Notes: generated from the sequence alone by a model not told the origin. Counted from the stretch's first letter, positions 1-8,472 are shown. The stretch: DNA of 64,000 nt from Methylotetracoccus oryzae (GCF_006175985.1 NZ_SRSH01000009.1:1-64000), one strand, 5' to 3'. Made by a program: numbers and translations.

Positions 1-168
1 GCTGAGGAAATTCCGTTCCCGCTTTGAATGGCTTGGGCGCACTCTCGCGGTGCCATCGTCACCACCGGTAGCACCTACTCAAGTGCTCGGAACGGCAACG
101 TATTGAGCTTTTACGACACCCTCCAGGAAAGGGGGGAATGGTTACGCTTCGAAAAGGGGTACGAAGAT

Positions 169-1416
169 ATGATGCAGCATCGTAAACAGACGCACCTGGC
201 CAGGGTGATCGCCATCGGTATCCTTGGCGCTCTGCTGGTGGGGTCGGGGCCCGCGGGTGCGGTTGACCGGCCGTCTGCCGAGGTTGCGACCGAGGAAATC
301 GAGGTCTTCATCCGCGAGGGCTGTCCGCATTGCGACCAGGCAAAGGAATTCCTCGCCCGGCTCGCCCAGGAACGCCCCAATCTCCGTATCGTGCTGCGGG
401 ACATCCGGCGGGATCCATCGGCCCTGGCTCGTCTGCAGCAGCTGGCGGAGACCCACCGCCAAAGTGCGCGGGTGCCCGCGTTCTTCGTGCACGGGGAGTT
501 GATCGTCGGGTTTTCCGATGACGCGACGACCGGGCGGATGATTCGCGACGGCCTGTCCGCCCTATCGCCGGAGAGCGTTGCCGCGGGCGATGCCGGCAGT
601 TGTGAAGCGGAAGAATCGCTTTCCTGCGAAGCGCCGACCGAGGAATCTTCTGTGACCGCGGCGAAGACGCATGGTCCGGCACCCTACGAGATCGAATTTT
701 TTGGTCGCAAACTGTCGGTGGAACAGATCGGGCTGCCGCTGTTCACGCTGGCGATGGGGCTGCTCGACGGCTTCAATCCCTGCTCGATGTGGGTCTTGTT
801 GCTGATGATTTCGCTGCTGGCCCCCCTGGGTGACCGGCGGCGGATGCTGGCGATTGCCGGCACATTCATTGCTGTGGAGGGCCTCGCCTACTTCGTCTTC
901 ATGGCCGCCTGGCTGAACATGTTTTTGTTCATCGGGCTGTCACGCATCTCGGAACTGATCATCGCGGCGATCGCGCTGTTGGCCGGTCTGCTGAACCTTA
1001 AGGATTACTTCGCTCTGGGTTGGGGGCCCAGCCTCTCCATCCCGCAGTCGGCGAAACCGGATATCTACGCCCGGATGAGAGCCATCCTGCATGCCGACAA
1101 TCTGGCTGGGGCCCTGGTCGCGACCGTGGTCCTCGCGCTGCTCGTGCAAGTCGTCGAATTCATGTGCACCTCCGGTTTCCCGGCGCTCTATACCCGCATC
1201 CTGACCTTGCACGATACTCATGGCATCGGTTACTACGGTTATCTGCTGCTGTACAACCTGGCCTACATGTTCGACGACCTGGTCATTCTCGGCATTGGCG
1301 TCGCCACGCTGAGCCAGCATCGCCTGCAAGAACGGGAAGGTCGCTGGCTGAAGCTGATCAGCGGTCTGGTCATGGTGGCGCTGGCGGTCTATCTGGTCGT
1401 TGCCGGCCAAGCGTGA
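169..1416 (+). CDS. Glutaredoxin-like domain fused to a CcdA/DsbD-type membrane domain
   Basis: This is a 415-residue thiol-redox protein of the cell envelope. The chosen ATG is preceded by a GGGG-containing ribosome site and begins a signal-like segment (RVIAIGILGALLVGSGPAGA); the frame is open upstream but without similarity. Residues about 45-130 form a thioredoxin-fold glutaredoxin-like domain with a CPHC active site. The C-terminal half has about six membrane helices with one cysteine in each of two motifs (NPCSMWVLLL and VEFMCTSGFPALY), the paired cysteines expected of the CcdA/DsbD electron-carrying channel. From family knowledge it should move reducing equivalents across the inner membrane. 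The fusion of donor or acceptor domain and channel in one chain is seen directly; the substrate is not known. The next gene starts 48 bases downstream. Confidence 0.8.
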   Translation: MMQHRKQTHLARVIAIGILGALLVGSGPAGAVDRPSAEVATEEIEVFIREGCPHCDQAKEFLARLAQERPNLRIVLRDIRRDPSALARLQQLAETHRQSARVPAFFVHGELIVGFSDDATTGRMIRDGLSALSPESVAAGDAGSCEAEESLSCEAPTEESSVTAAKTHGPAPYEIEFFGRKLSVEQIGLPLFTLAMGLLDGFNPCSMWVLLLMISLLAPLGDRRRMLAIAGTFIAVEGLAYFVFMAAWLNMFLFIGLSRISELIIAAIALLAGLLNLKDYFALGWGPSLSIPQSAKPDIYARMRAILHADNLAGALVATVVLALLVQVVEFMCTSGFPALYTRILTLHDTHGIGYYGYLLLYNLAYMFDDLVILGIGVATLSQHRLQEREGRWLKLISGLVMVALAVYLVVAGQA

Positions 1417-1464
1417 GAACGGCGCGCGTGTCGCGGTGGGGCTGGTGAGGTCAGAGCCTCCGGC

Positions 1465-1995
1465 ATGACCACCGTCTGCAGTTTCCCTCCGGTGGCCGAC
1501 TGCAACGCGCGGGTGCTGATACTCGGCAGCATGCCGGGTGTCGCCTCGTTGCAGGCCGGCCAGTATTACGCCCATCCCCGGAACGCGTTCTGGCCGATTC
1601 TGGCCGCTCTCCTCGACTGGCCCAGCGGCGTGGCTTATGCGGAGCGGCTGGCCCGGCTACGTGCGGCGCGGATTGCCCTGTGGGATGTGCTGCAATCATG
1701 CCGGCGCGACGGAAGTCTCGATGCCGCTATCGACGATGCGTCCATCGTACCGAATGATTTCGGTGGGTTTCTGCTGCAGCACACCCGCATCACCCATGTC
1801 TTCTTCAACGGCAGCAAGGCCGAGAGTGCGTTTCGCCGATATGTCCTGCCGGAACTGTTCTGCGCCGACCGGCTGGTCTGCGAACGCCTCCCGTCGACGA
1901 GCCCGGCGCACGCGGCTCGCGGCTTCGACGAGAAACTGCGCGCATGGCGTCGTGTGATTCAGAGCCCTTGCGTCGATCCTTCCGACGGCACTTGA
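1465..1995 (+). CDS. Hypoxanthine/uracil-DNA glycosylase, UDG superfamily family 6
   Basis: This 176-residue protein should remove deaminated bases (hypoxanthine, possibly uracil) from DNA in base excision repair. It carries the family-6 hallmarks: GSMPG followed by QYYAHPRNAFWPIL near residues 20-45, then WDVLQSCRRDGSLDAAI, and a C-terminal LPSTSPAHA motif that corresponds to the second active-site motif of the superfamily. Length is normal for the family (about 160-180). It follows the glutaredoxin-CcdA gene by 48 bases on the same strand, so the two may be co-transcribed, although no functional link is evident. The start is the ATG that directly precedes the conserved region. Confidence 0.85.
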   Translation: MTTVCSFPPVADCNARVLILGSMPGVASLQAGQYYAHPRNAFWPILAALLDWPSGVAYAERLARLRAARIALWDVLQSCRRDGSLDAAIDDASIVPNDFGGFLLQHTRITHVFFNGSKAESAFRRYVLPELFCADRLVCERLPSTSPAHAARGFDEKLRAWRRVIQSPCVDPSDGT

Positions 1996-2318
1996 TCGCT
2001 GCGGCATCTGCGGCAGTCGGCACGCGAAATGCCTGATCCGGATCCGCCGTTCCACGTCCCGACACCCAGAGCTTCCGTTGTCCATTACGCCATGTCGCAG
2101 TGCTGGAGCAAGCGGCACACATTCTGCTTCGTACAGCAAACGGACAGACGCCGACATGGTCTGTTCGGCAGCTTCATCGGGCATGATTCGCTCCGGGCAA
2201 CCAGGTTTCCCGTAGTCGCCCTGGAGCCAACGAGGGTGCTGGCAGGCTAAAGTCGTTGCGCCCGCCACGCTATCCGCCCATTCCATGGCCCACTTCCCAA
2301 TCCAAACGAGAACGACGA
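1996..2318. other. Intergenic stretch, no supported gene
   Basis: About 320 bases between the DNA glycosylase and a tiny lipoprotein gene. Open frames here have no ribosome site, no recognisable domain and atypical composition. I see no strong hairpin. Confidence 0.4.
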
Positions 2319-2444
2319 GTGATTTCCCATACGATCAAGCTAGGTGCATTGTTGATTACCGTTTGCCTGCTGACTGCCTGTGACAGGGAAGGTCCCTTCG
2401 GCAACACCCCGGGCCCCAAGAAGCCGGACTGGCTGCAGCACTGA
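2319..2444 (+). CDS. Small lipoprotein, 41 residues
   Basis: From a GTG start the product has a short basic/hydrophobic signal peptide ending in the lipobox LLTAC, followed by only about 20 residues rich in Pro, Gly and Lys (EGPFGNTPGPKKPDWLQH). The GP-rich segment directly after the lipid-modified cysteine recalls LptM/YifL-type mini-lipoproteins, but that likeness is weak and I do not assign the name. No convincing ribosome site is seen for the GTG; a longer form from a TTG at 2256 is possible. The coding frame ends just before a hairpin-rich region shared with the convergent ABC operon. Confidence 0.5.
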   Translation: MISHTIKLGALLITVCLLTACDREGPFGNTPGPKKPDWLQH

Positions 2445-2459
2445 AGCGTACTTGAACCC

Positions 2460-2525
2460 GAGAGCGGACTGGCTGCTCTCCGGCAAGGAAGGCCGGGGGG
2501 TGCCGCTGCGCTGAACCTCCCCGGC
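2460..2525. terminator. Paired hairpins between convergent genes
   Basis: Two inverted repeats fill the gap between the lipoprotein gene (ending 2444) and the oppositely oriented binding-protein gene (ending 2541). GAGAGC at 2460-2465 pairs with GCTCTC at 2475-2480, and GCCGGGG at 2492-2498 pairs with CCCCGGC at 2519-2525. There is no T-tract, so termination from both sides is an inference from position and structure. Confidence 0.4.
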
Positions 2526-2540
2526 GCCCCTCTCGGAGCC

Positions 2541-3452
2541 TCAGTGACGGTATGCCGTGCGCAGGTTTTCGACGTTGGTCCGCATGACGCTCAGGAAATC
2601 GCCATCGGCCGGCCGGTTTCCGCAAGGGTTGAATACCAAGCTATGCACGCCGAGTTTCACGAGGCGCCCGGCGATCGCCAGGCTCGGTTCGGCTTCCCAG
2701 ATCATCGTTCGTGCCGGGTGCCGGGCCAGCAACTGTTTCAGCGCAACCCATTCGGTCTCCGGAGGCATCTCGTTGGGTTCCCAGTGCACGCTTTGCAGGT
2801 TGAGGCCGTAGCGCCGCGCGAGATACTGGTAGATGGGGTGGGATCCCAGTAGCGGAAGTCCCGGTTTTTCAGCCGCAATGGTCTTCAGTTCCCGATCCAG
2901 TGTGGCCAGATCCGTCTTCAGCGCGTCGAGGTTGGTGTTGAAGCGGGTAGCCAGCGTGGGGCGCTTTCGTCTCATCGCCTGGCCGGCTGCATCGGCCTGC
3001 TGTCCGGCCAGTTCCAGGTCCAGCCATGTGGTGTAGGCCGTGCCCGAATGGGTGTGCTGTCCTCCGGGGCCGTGGCTGTGTGTCACGGCATTGTCGACCA
3101 CGATCAGGCGGTCCTTGAAGCCAGCCGAGGTGTCTACGAGCTTCATCTGGGGCAAGGTCGCGCGTGCTCGCCATTTCTCCAGATCGGCTCCGTTGAGAAG
3201 GATCAGGTCGGCCTTCTGCAGAGCGATGATGTCGGGGATGCCTGGTTGCCAGAAGGGCGGGTCCACATCGGCCGGGATCGGGAACTCGACCGTGACGGCC
3301 GGCCCGCCGATGCGTTCGGCGAAATACGCGACCGGGTAAACGGTTGCGGCCACCCGCAGCGTGCCGGCGGGGGGCGCGCCAAGGGCGGTGGTTGCGGCGA
3401 TACCCATAAGCATCGCCAGGGTGTGTTGCAGTGCACGCGTTCGAGAGAGCAC
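2541..3452 (-). CDS. Periplasmic metal-binding protein, ZnuA/AdcA-type
   Basis: This 303-residue exported protein belongs to the cluster A-I metal-binding proteins that usually capture Zn or Mn for an ABC importer. The GTG start is fixed by a perfect AAGGAGGT ribosome site 4-5 bases upstream. A signal peptide (HTLAMLMGIAATTALG) is followed by RVAATVYPVAYFAERIGG, the usual beginning of the family, a His-rich loop near residues 120-132 (HSHGPGGQHTHSG) and GSHPIYQYLARRYGL. It is the last gene of a four-gene operon, 11 bases after the FtsX-like permease. Odd point: the operon has no ZnuB/ZnuC-type importer genes; the ATPase and permease are of the MacB/Lol class. It could deliver metal to another transporter, or the operon could be a non-classical metal system. 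Confidence 0.8.
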   Translation of the reverse strand: MLSRTRALQHTLAMLMGIAATTALGAPPAGTLRVAATVYPVAYFAERIGGPAVTVEFPIPADVDPPFWQPGIPDIIALQKADLILLNGADLEKWRARATLPQMKLVDTSAGFKDRLIVVDNAVTHSHGPGGQHTHSGTAYTTWLDLELAGQQADAAGQAMRRKRPTLATRFNTNLDALKTDLATLDRELKTIAAEKPGLPLLGSHPIYQYLARRYGLNLQSVHWEPNEMPPETEWVALKQLLARHPARTMIWEAEPSLAIAGRLVKLGVHSLVFNPCGNRPADGDFLSVMRTNVENLRTAYRH

Positions 3453-3463
3453 GGAGACCTCCT

Positions 3464-4651
3464 TCAGGGGATGACGAAATGACGGACGAGTTCCGTCGAC
3501 TGGTGACGGACGAGTGCGAGCAGCAGCAGGCACAGTCCGGAACTGGCGATCGCAATCAGGACCAGCTCGGCTGCGGCGAGTCGCAGCACGGTCAGGCGGC
3601 TGCAACCCAGCAGTACGATAGTGTCGATCTCCCGCTGTCTCAGCCGTAGCGACAGCGCGAACACCAGCGCGACGATCAGCAGTGTTGCGATGCCCACGAG
3701 CAGCAGCACGCCGTCGAACAGCGCCCCGACGCGGAAAATGTTCTGCAACAGGGATTGTGTCGTTGCAGCCGGGTCGACGATCTGAACGCTGTTTAGGGGG
3801 GCGAGATAGCGTCCCCGCAACAGCGTCGTGGCCCGTTGATCCGGCGGCACGGCGATCACGGCGGTGATCGGGTAGGTCGCCGGGTCGCCGTGGAAATGAA
3901 AGGAACCGACATTTTCGGGGGTGATCTCGGTGTAGGTCAGCAGCTTCGTCTGGTCGACCTGAATGTTCGTGGCCGGGACCGCAGCTATTCGAGGCGTCAT
4001 TCCACCGCCCTCCGTGACGGCGGTGTGCCCATGCCCCAGCCCCTCAATGACCCAGGCGGTCTGCAGGTCGAGGAACACCGCCTCGTCGTCGGGCGTGTGG
4101 CTGCGTCCAAGGATGCCGGCGACGTGCAGTTTCAGCGGATAGATGCCCGCGAGGTCGAACAGATTCTCGGGCGTCGTCAGCAGCGGATCGCCGGGTTTGA
4201 GCCCGAGCTTGGCGGCCGCTTCGAAGCCCAGCACGCAGTCGCCCAGCATCGCCAGCGGTGCACCCGCGACCGGTTTCAACTGACGGAAATCGAAATAGTC
4301 CAGCGTGACACCGACCAGCGGCTGACCACGGACCCTAAAGCGCGAGTAGATGGGCAGCGCCTCGGCCCAGCCGGTGGCAGCGACCTGCTCGGCGTCAGCC
4401 ATCCGGATCATCGGCGGGTGCGCCGCGTTGAAATACAGCGCGCTGAGGGTCAGGTCGAGCGCGCTGCCTCGTGCGCCGACCAGTAGCGGTGTGGATTTGG
4501 CTCGGGCCGTCATCAGCGCCTCGCCCGCGTCGAGGATACGGTGCAGGGCCAATGGCAACGTGATCAGCAGCCCCAGCGATGCGATCAGGATCAACGAGCG
4601 TGTCCGGTGGTGACGCAGGTAGCGCCATGCCAGGTAGAAATCGTGCCGCAT
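3464..4651 (-). CDS. FtsX/MacB-type ABC transporter permease
   Basis: This 395-residue inner-membrane protein has the four-helix plan of the FtsX family: one helix near residues 18-40, a large periplasmic domain (about 45-285), then three helices from about 295 to the C-terminus separated by the conserved cytoplasmic segment RLRQREIDTIVLLGCSR. That layout fits lipoprotein-release or efflux permeases (LolC/E, MacB) rather than metal importers. Its start lies 6 bases after the ATPase stop, and its stop is 11 bases before the binding-protein start, so the three are almost certainly one transcript. Substrate unknown. Confidence 0.8.
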   Translation of the reverse strand: MRHDFYLAWRYLRHHRTRSLILIASLGLLITLPLALHRILDAGEALMTARAKSTPLLVGARGSALDLTLSALYFNAAHPPMIRMADAEQVAATGWAEALPIYSRFRVRGQPLVGVTLDYFDFRQLKPVAGAPLAMLGDCVLGFEAAAKLGLKPGDPLLTTPENLFDLAGIYPLKLHVAGILGRSHTPDDEAVFLDLQTAWVIEGLGHGHTAVTEGGGMTPRIAAVPATNIQVDQTKLLTYTEITPENVGSFHFHGDPATYPITAVIAVPPDQRATTLLRGRYLAPLNSVQIVDPAATTQSLLQNIFRVGALFDGVLLLVGIATLLIVALVFALSLRLRQREIDTIVLLGCSRLTVLRLAAAELVLIAIASSGLCLLLLALVRHQSTELVRHFVIP

Positions 4652-4657
4652 CGGTGA

Positions 4658-5314
4658 TCAGGCGTGGAATTGGGCGAAGTCCACGACGCGGTCGAAGTGC
4701 GGGAGCAGTTCGTGGTCGTGGGTGACTGCAATCAGCGTCGCGCCGCGGCGATCCGCTGCCCTGACGAGGAGGTCGACGATGCGCAACTTGTTCGCCGGAT
4801 CGAGATTTCCGGTCGCCTCGTCGGCCAATAGCAGGCCGGGTTCGGTCAGAAGTGCGCGGCAGACGGCGGCCCGCTGGCGCTCGCCCTGTGAAAGATCGCG
4901 TGGCATGCGGCCCAGCTTCCCGCCCAGGCCGACGTCCTCGGCCAACGCCCGTGCCCGTCGGCGGACTTCGGCGTCCAGCGTCAGGATGTGGTTGATCCGA
5001 TAAGTGTGCACGATGTTATCGAACACATTCAGATAGTCGAGCAGTTCCAGTTCCTGAAATACGAACCCGATCCGGCTGATGCGGAAGTTGCGCCGTTCGC
5101 TGTCGCTCATCCGATGTATCGCCCTGTCATCCACCTCGATCGCGCCGTGTTGGGAGGTTACGATGCCGGCAATCAGTTTGAGCAGCGTCGTCTTGCCGGT
5201 GCCGCTTGCGCCGATGATGGCCACTTTTTCCCCGCGGGACACGGCGAAATCCGGCACGCGTAAAGAGAAACCCGACCCAGGGTAGGAGAACGCGAGGTCG
5301 TCAATACGGATCAT
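4658..5314 (-). CDS. ABC transporter ATPase, LolD/MacB subfamily
   Basis: This 218-residue ATPase energises the neighbouring FtsX-type permease. Visible motifs are Walker A (GASGTGKTT near residue 35), the Q-loop segment GFVFQELELLDYLNVFDNI, the signature LSQGERQ, Walker B LLLADEATGNLDP and the switch histidine in THDHEL. The EATGNLD sequence is characteristic of the LolD/MacB/FtsE group. Its start codon overlaps the stop of the upstream gene in ATGA (5311-5314), indicating translational coupling. Length is standard for a stand-alone ATPase of this group. Confidence 0.88.
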   Translation of the reverse strand: MIRIDDLAFSYPGSGFSLRVPDFAVSRGEKVAIIGASGTGKTTLLKLIAGIVTSQHGAIEVDDRAIHRMSDSERRNFRISRIGFVFQELELLDYLNVFDNIVHTYRINHILTLDAEVRRRARALAEDVGLGGKLGRMPRDLSQGERQRAAVCRALLTEPGLLLADEATGNLDPANKLRIVDLLVRAADRRGATLIAVTHDHELLPHFDRVVDFAQFHA

Positions 5315-7077
5315 GTCCGTTCGCCGCCATCGAGGCGCTGGCCATCGAGAAAGGTGAGCCCGACGATCTTCCAGCGCCCGTTTCGGTCTCCGCTCAGCGC
5401 GATGCGGGCCCGGTACGCATTACGGCGCGGGTGGGAGTGGCCCCAGTGCGATACCGTCCCGTGCGCGATCCACTGCGCATCCATCTCGCAGGTGTCGGGC
5501 CCGGTACCCGCGTCGACGATCTCGGCCGACAGGATTTCGATCCGGTCGACCTTGCCCTCTCCCCCCAGTCCTTCCTGCTGACGCAACAGGGCCCGCCGCT
5601 GTTGCAGATAGATGTCGTCGAGCAGTGGCGATCCCAGGCTCAACGACAGCCGGTCATAGGCCGCTTCCTCGCTGCGTAACTGGAAGGCCCGATAGGCGTT
5701 GTGCAGCAGCGGTTCCAGTGTCGCCACCACAGCGCTCTTCGTGACCGGTGGCGTGTCCGATGGGGCTGATCGCCAATAGGCCACGATCCCCGCAACGATG
5801 GCGCTGCCTGCGAGGGCAACGAACCACGGTGCGGTCCGACGGCTGCGGTGGTCGCGCAGGACCCGCCACAGAAGTCCACCAGCCAATGCTGCGGTCAGCG
5901 TCAGAACGATACCGTGGGGACTTGTGGGAATGCTTCCTGGCTCAGCCGGGGCTACATCTTTCAGCGGGAGGGATGTGTCGATCTCATCCGTAGCGGGCAG
6001 TGGTTCGAATGTATCGTCCTGAGTCCACTCGAAGACCGGGTTGGCCGGAGTCGCGTAGCCGTCGAACGACTCCTGACCCTGGATCACGCTGATCGGGCGG
6101 CTGGTGGAGCCTTTGCCGAACAGGTCCCAACGGAGCCGTATGGCGCGCGCAGGACTTTCGGTCAGGTAGACCAATTGAACGCCGAGCAGGGCGCTGCGCG
6201 CGTCGATGCGGCCGGTCTCTTCGATCGGTCGCACGCCCTCCCGGGTGTAGCGGACGAAGTCCAGGCGATCGAGCTGCGGCAAGGCGTCTACACCGTCAAT
6301 CTGCAGGGCATTGTGCGTCTGCAGGTACGCGCCGATGCGCTGCAGTACCGATGGCCGTTCGCTGGCCGTGATGATGCCTGAATCTGCCGTGCCGAGGTCC
6401 ATGAGCGGCAGCAGGTCGGCGGTGCGAATCAAAAGTTCGTGGCGAACCTCGTATGGCTCCACGTAAAGAAAGGACCGGGGTTCGTTATGCCGGCGAACGA
6501 AGCCCGGATCGTCGATGCGGGACCGCCAGGGTTCGTCGGGATCGAGTGTGACTCGCACAGCCTTCTGCAGTGCGCCGAGATCGCTGACGGGGACGCCATG
6601 GTGTAGCACCATCAATGCCAGAGCATCCGTTCCGGCGCCATCGTAAGGGTGAATAGTCAGATGTCGGGCAGCAGGCGGCAGCGGCTGTGTGAGCCTGACG
6701 GCATGGACGTCGCCAGACGCCACGCTACAGTCGCCGGGGGTTGCCTGCCCGGATGTGATCGTGCGTACGCTGTCGATGTGCGGAGTCATGGCAGGTCCCT
6801 GTTCGGCTGACAGCTGCAGCAGCCCCTGCGCAATGAGCGCCGGTTCAGCCGGGGTAGCCGGTGTCCGCCCTGCGGACGCGGTAAGTCGACGCAGGGCGGC
6901 ATCCGGCATGCATATCTCCACGGTCGCTGCATCATCGCCGACGTCGACTTCAATGACTGCAGCGTAGCGTGAGTACCCGGACCAGTCGCCGTGGGCTGGT
7001 AGGCAGAAAACCACGGTCAGCAGTGCGCGGAACGAGAGCCGGCGCATGGCGGCGAGATCAAATGCTGGACAATTCAT
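5311..7077 (-). CDS. Large envelope protein of unknown function, first gene of the ABC operon
   Basis: I do not recognise the family of this 588-residue protein. The N-terminus is a signal peptide (FRALLTVVFCLPAHG); an internal ATG at 7047 gives a tighter one and may be the true start. Residues about 30-380 are a predicted exported domain rich in beta structure, followed by two membrane segments (about 390-410 and 422-440) and a C-terminal domain of about 140 residues. It overlaps the ATPase gene by four bases, so it is tied to the MacB-like transporter and the ZnuA-like protein downstream. A role as periplasmic partner or assembly factor of that system is an inference from context only. Confidence 0.6.
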   Translation of the reverse strand: MNCPAFDLAAMRRLSFRALLTVVFCLPAHGDWSGYSRYAAVIEVDVGDDAATVEICMPDAALRRLTASAGRTPATPAEPALIAQGLLQLSAEQGPAMTPHIDSVRTITSGQATPGDCSVASGDVHAVRLTQPLPPAARHLTIHPYDGAGTDALALMVLHHGVPVSDLGALQKAVRVTLDPDEPWRSRIDDPGFVRRHNEPRSFLYVEPYEVRHELLIRTADLLPLMDLGTADSGIITASERPSVLQRIGAYLQTHNALQIDGVDALPQLDRLDFVRYTREGVRPIEETGRIDARSALLGVQLVYLTESPARAIRLRWDLFGKGSTSRPISVIQGQESFDGYATPANPVFEWTQDDTFEPLPATDEIDTSLPLKDVAPAEPGSIPTSPHGIVLTLTAALAGGLLWRVLRDHRSRRTAPWFVALAGSAIVAGIVAYWRSAPSDTPPVTKSAVVATLEPLLHNAYRAFQLRSEEAAYDRLSLSLGSPLLDDIYLQQRRALLRQQEGLGGEGKVDRIEILSAEIVDAGTGPDTCEMDAQWIAHGTVSHWGHSHPRRNAYRARIALSGDRNGRWKIVGLTFLDGQRLDGGERT

Positions 7078-7394
7078 ACTCGTCGTGGGATGCCGCTGAT
7101 GTTTGCAGCGGTGACGGACGACCAGGGCATCGGACCCTCAGAGGGCTGGGCGCTACGTGCCGGCGCGAAGCGCCTGGGTCCTGCCTCGAGCGCCAGTCGG
7201 GATGAGTCGGCTCGCGCGAGCCACTCGACCCGAACTATCGCGGTCGCCGGGTTTTCTGGTGTTCGCGAACGGGCAGCCGGCGATGATGGCCGGACCGTCG
7301 ACGGATTTGGCGCTGAAGATCCGGAACGGAGTCGTCCAAATATCCAGCGCCGTTGCCACTTCGGATCTGGTGGAGCCGAAGTCTGTCCTGATTG
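7078..7394. other. Intergenic stretch, no supported gene
   Basis: This stretch lies upstream of the ABC operon and should hold its promoter, but I could not pick a convincing -35/-10 pair. A frame across it on the plus strand has no domain likeness and no ribosome site. Confidence 0.35.
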
Positions 7395-7517
7395 CTACAG
7401 CGGGGGCAGGTACGAAATGTTCTTCAACCGGCCGGAATCTCCGTCCGGAGAATTGCCGCAGCCCGTCATAAGCAGCGACCCGAGGATAATGCCCAGAAGA
7501 CATACGATCTTTCTCAT
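7395..7517 (-). CDS. Mini-lipoprotein, 40 residues
   Basis: The start is strongly supported: the ATG follows an AAGGAGGTG ribosome site at ideal spacing. The product is a textbook lipoprotein signal (MRKIVCLLGIILGSLLMTGC) with the lipobox LMTGC, then about 20 polar residues ending in YLPPL. It is either a genuine small lipoprotein or the intact 5-prime end of a gene whose remainder has decayed; no continuation is recognisable in other frames downstream. It points away from the exported protein gene at 8056 across a 538-base region with structured sequence. Confidence 0.6.
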   Translation of the reverse strand: MRKIVCLLGIILGSLLMTGCGNSPDGDSGRLKNISYLPPL

Positions 7518-8055
7518 TTCCACCTCCTTATTGTTTCGGAAAAACGTGCGATGTGAAAGGTCTCGAAGTGCCCTTCGCGGGCAGAAAATGCGCGTATTCC
7601 GGAGGATTGTCAAGTCATGCCATAGCGCCATGGAAGAGTTTATCAATATGGTCTCTTAAAGGCACCTCATGTTGAGGTTGTGGTCTGGCCGGATTTCAGT
7701 GGCGTTGCTCAGCGGGACTGAAATTGCGTCGACATAAAACATTATGTCTTTTGCCTCAATGACTGCGTGAAAACACGCATTGCAAAATGCGTTGTATGAC
7801 TCACTTCCTGTGTGAGAAAACTCAGAAAACATATTTAAAAAGCGATGAAAACACCCTGGGATCGTTTATATCCTTCTATTTTAAGGATTCGCCGGCAGTC
7901 GTGAGTCCATGGCACGCGCATTGCCAAGGAAAGTCGCGGTCATTGGACCGGCTAAAGGAGTCCTGCGCGTGGGGTTTGCCATGCCGTAACGGTAACCGGT
8001 CGCCTCAACGAAGGACGGACCACTGCAAGCATCATCCAATTCAAAGGAGCATTCG
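7518..8055. other. Divergent intergenic region, relatively AT-rich
   Basis: This lies between two divergent genes for exported proteins. It contains two consecutive inverted repeats at 7693-7752 (listed separately) and an AT-rich stretch around 7800-7890. Promoters for both flanking genes are expected here but I could not assign them. Confidence 0.4.
7693..7752 (+). ncRNA. Candidate small structured RNA or terminator pair
   Basis: Two hairpins sit side by side. ATTTCAGT at 7693-7700 pairs with ACTGAAAT at 7717-7724. GACATAA at 7731-7737 pairs with TTATGTC at 7742-7748 across a four-base loop and is followed at once by TTTT (7749-7752), the form of a weak Rho-independent terminator. No gene on the plus strand ends nearby, so a small RNA ending here is possible; the second repeat could instead be an operator. 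Confidence 0.25.
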
Positions 8056-8433
8056 ATGAGGTTCACTCTCAGCCAGATTTCTGCAGTTCTGTTACTCGGC
8101 TCGATCGCTTCGGTCGGCTTTGCCGGCGGGCGTTATACCAATCCGCCCGTAGGCCTGGTTGAAACCCAGGAGGCCTGCACCAAAGGGCTGGAGGCTGCGG
8201 AGAAGGGTGATACGGCTACCGCTCTGGAAATGGCCAAGAAAGGGCGGAAGATCGCGCTGGAATCCTATAAGGAAATCAGCACGATGCCGATGGAGATCGG
8301 TTCCAGCTCGATGAAAAAGGCCATGATTTTGCTCGACGAAGGCAAGGTGGCCGAATCGGTAGAGCATTTCAAGCATTGCAAGGACAAGATGGACAGCGAG
8401 GTCGACTACTACAAGAAGGAAGGCAAGCTCTGA
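8056..8433 (+). CDS. Small exported helical protein, SmbP-like layout
   Basis: This 125-residue protein begins with a clear signal peptide (FTLSQISAVLLLGSIASVGFAGG) behind an AAAGGAG ribosome site. The mature part is almost all amphipathic helix rich in Lys, Glu and Ala, with repeated patterns such as GLEAAEKGDTATALEMAKKG and KKAMILLDEGKVAESVEHFKHCKDKMDSE. This resembles small periplasmic helical-bundle proteins of the SmbP type that bind metal, but the His content is low, so metal binding is not supported. A perfect 9-bp hairpin follows 40 bases after the stop. Function unknown. Confidence 0.7.
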   Translation: MRFTLSQISAVLLLGSIASVGFAGGRYTNPPVGLVETQEACTKGLEAAEKGDTATALEMAKKGRKIALESYKEISTMPMEIGSSSMKKAMILLDEGKVAESVEHFKHCKDKMDSEVDYYKKEGKL

Positions 8434-8472
8434 CAGGGCCGCTTTCCGAGCCTTGATCCAGGTCGGATGTTT

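Noticed and set aside
7078-7394. Zur box upstream of the ZnuA-containing operon
   Set aside because: I found no AT-rich palindrome of the GTTATAATATAAC type; the region is GC-rich.
7090-7659. Plus-strand frame of 189 codons
   Set aside because: It runs antisense through the well-supported mini-lipoprotein gene and has no domain or ribosome site.
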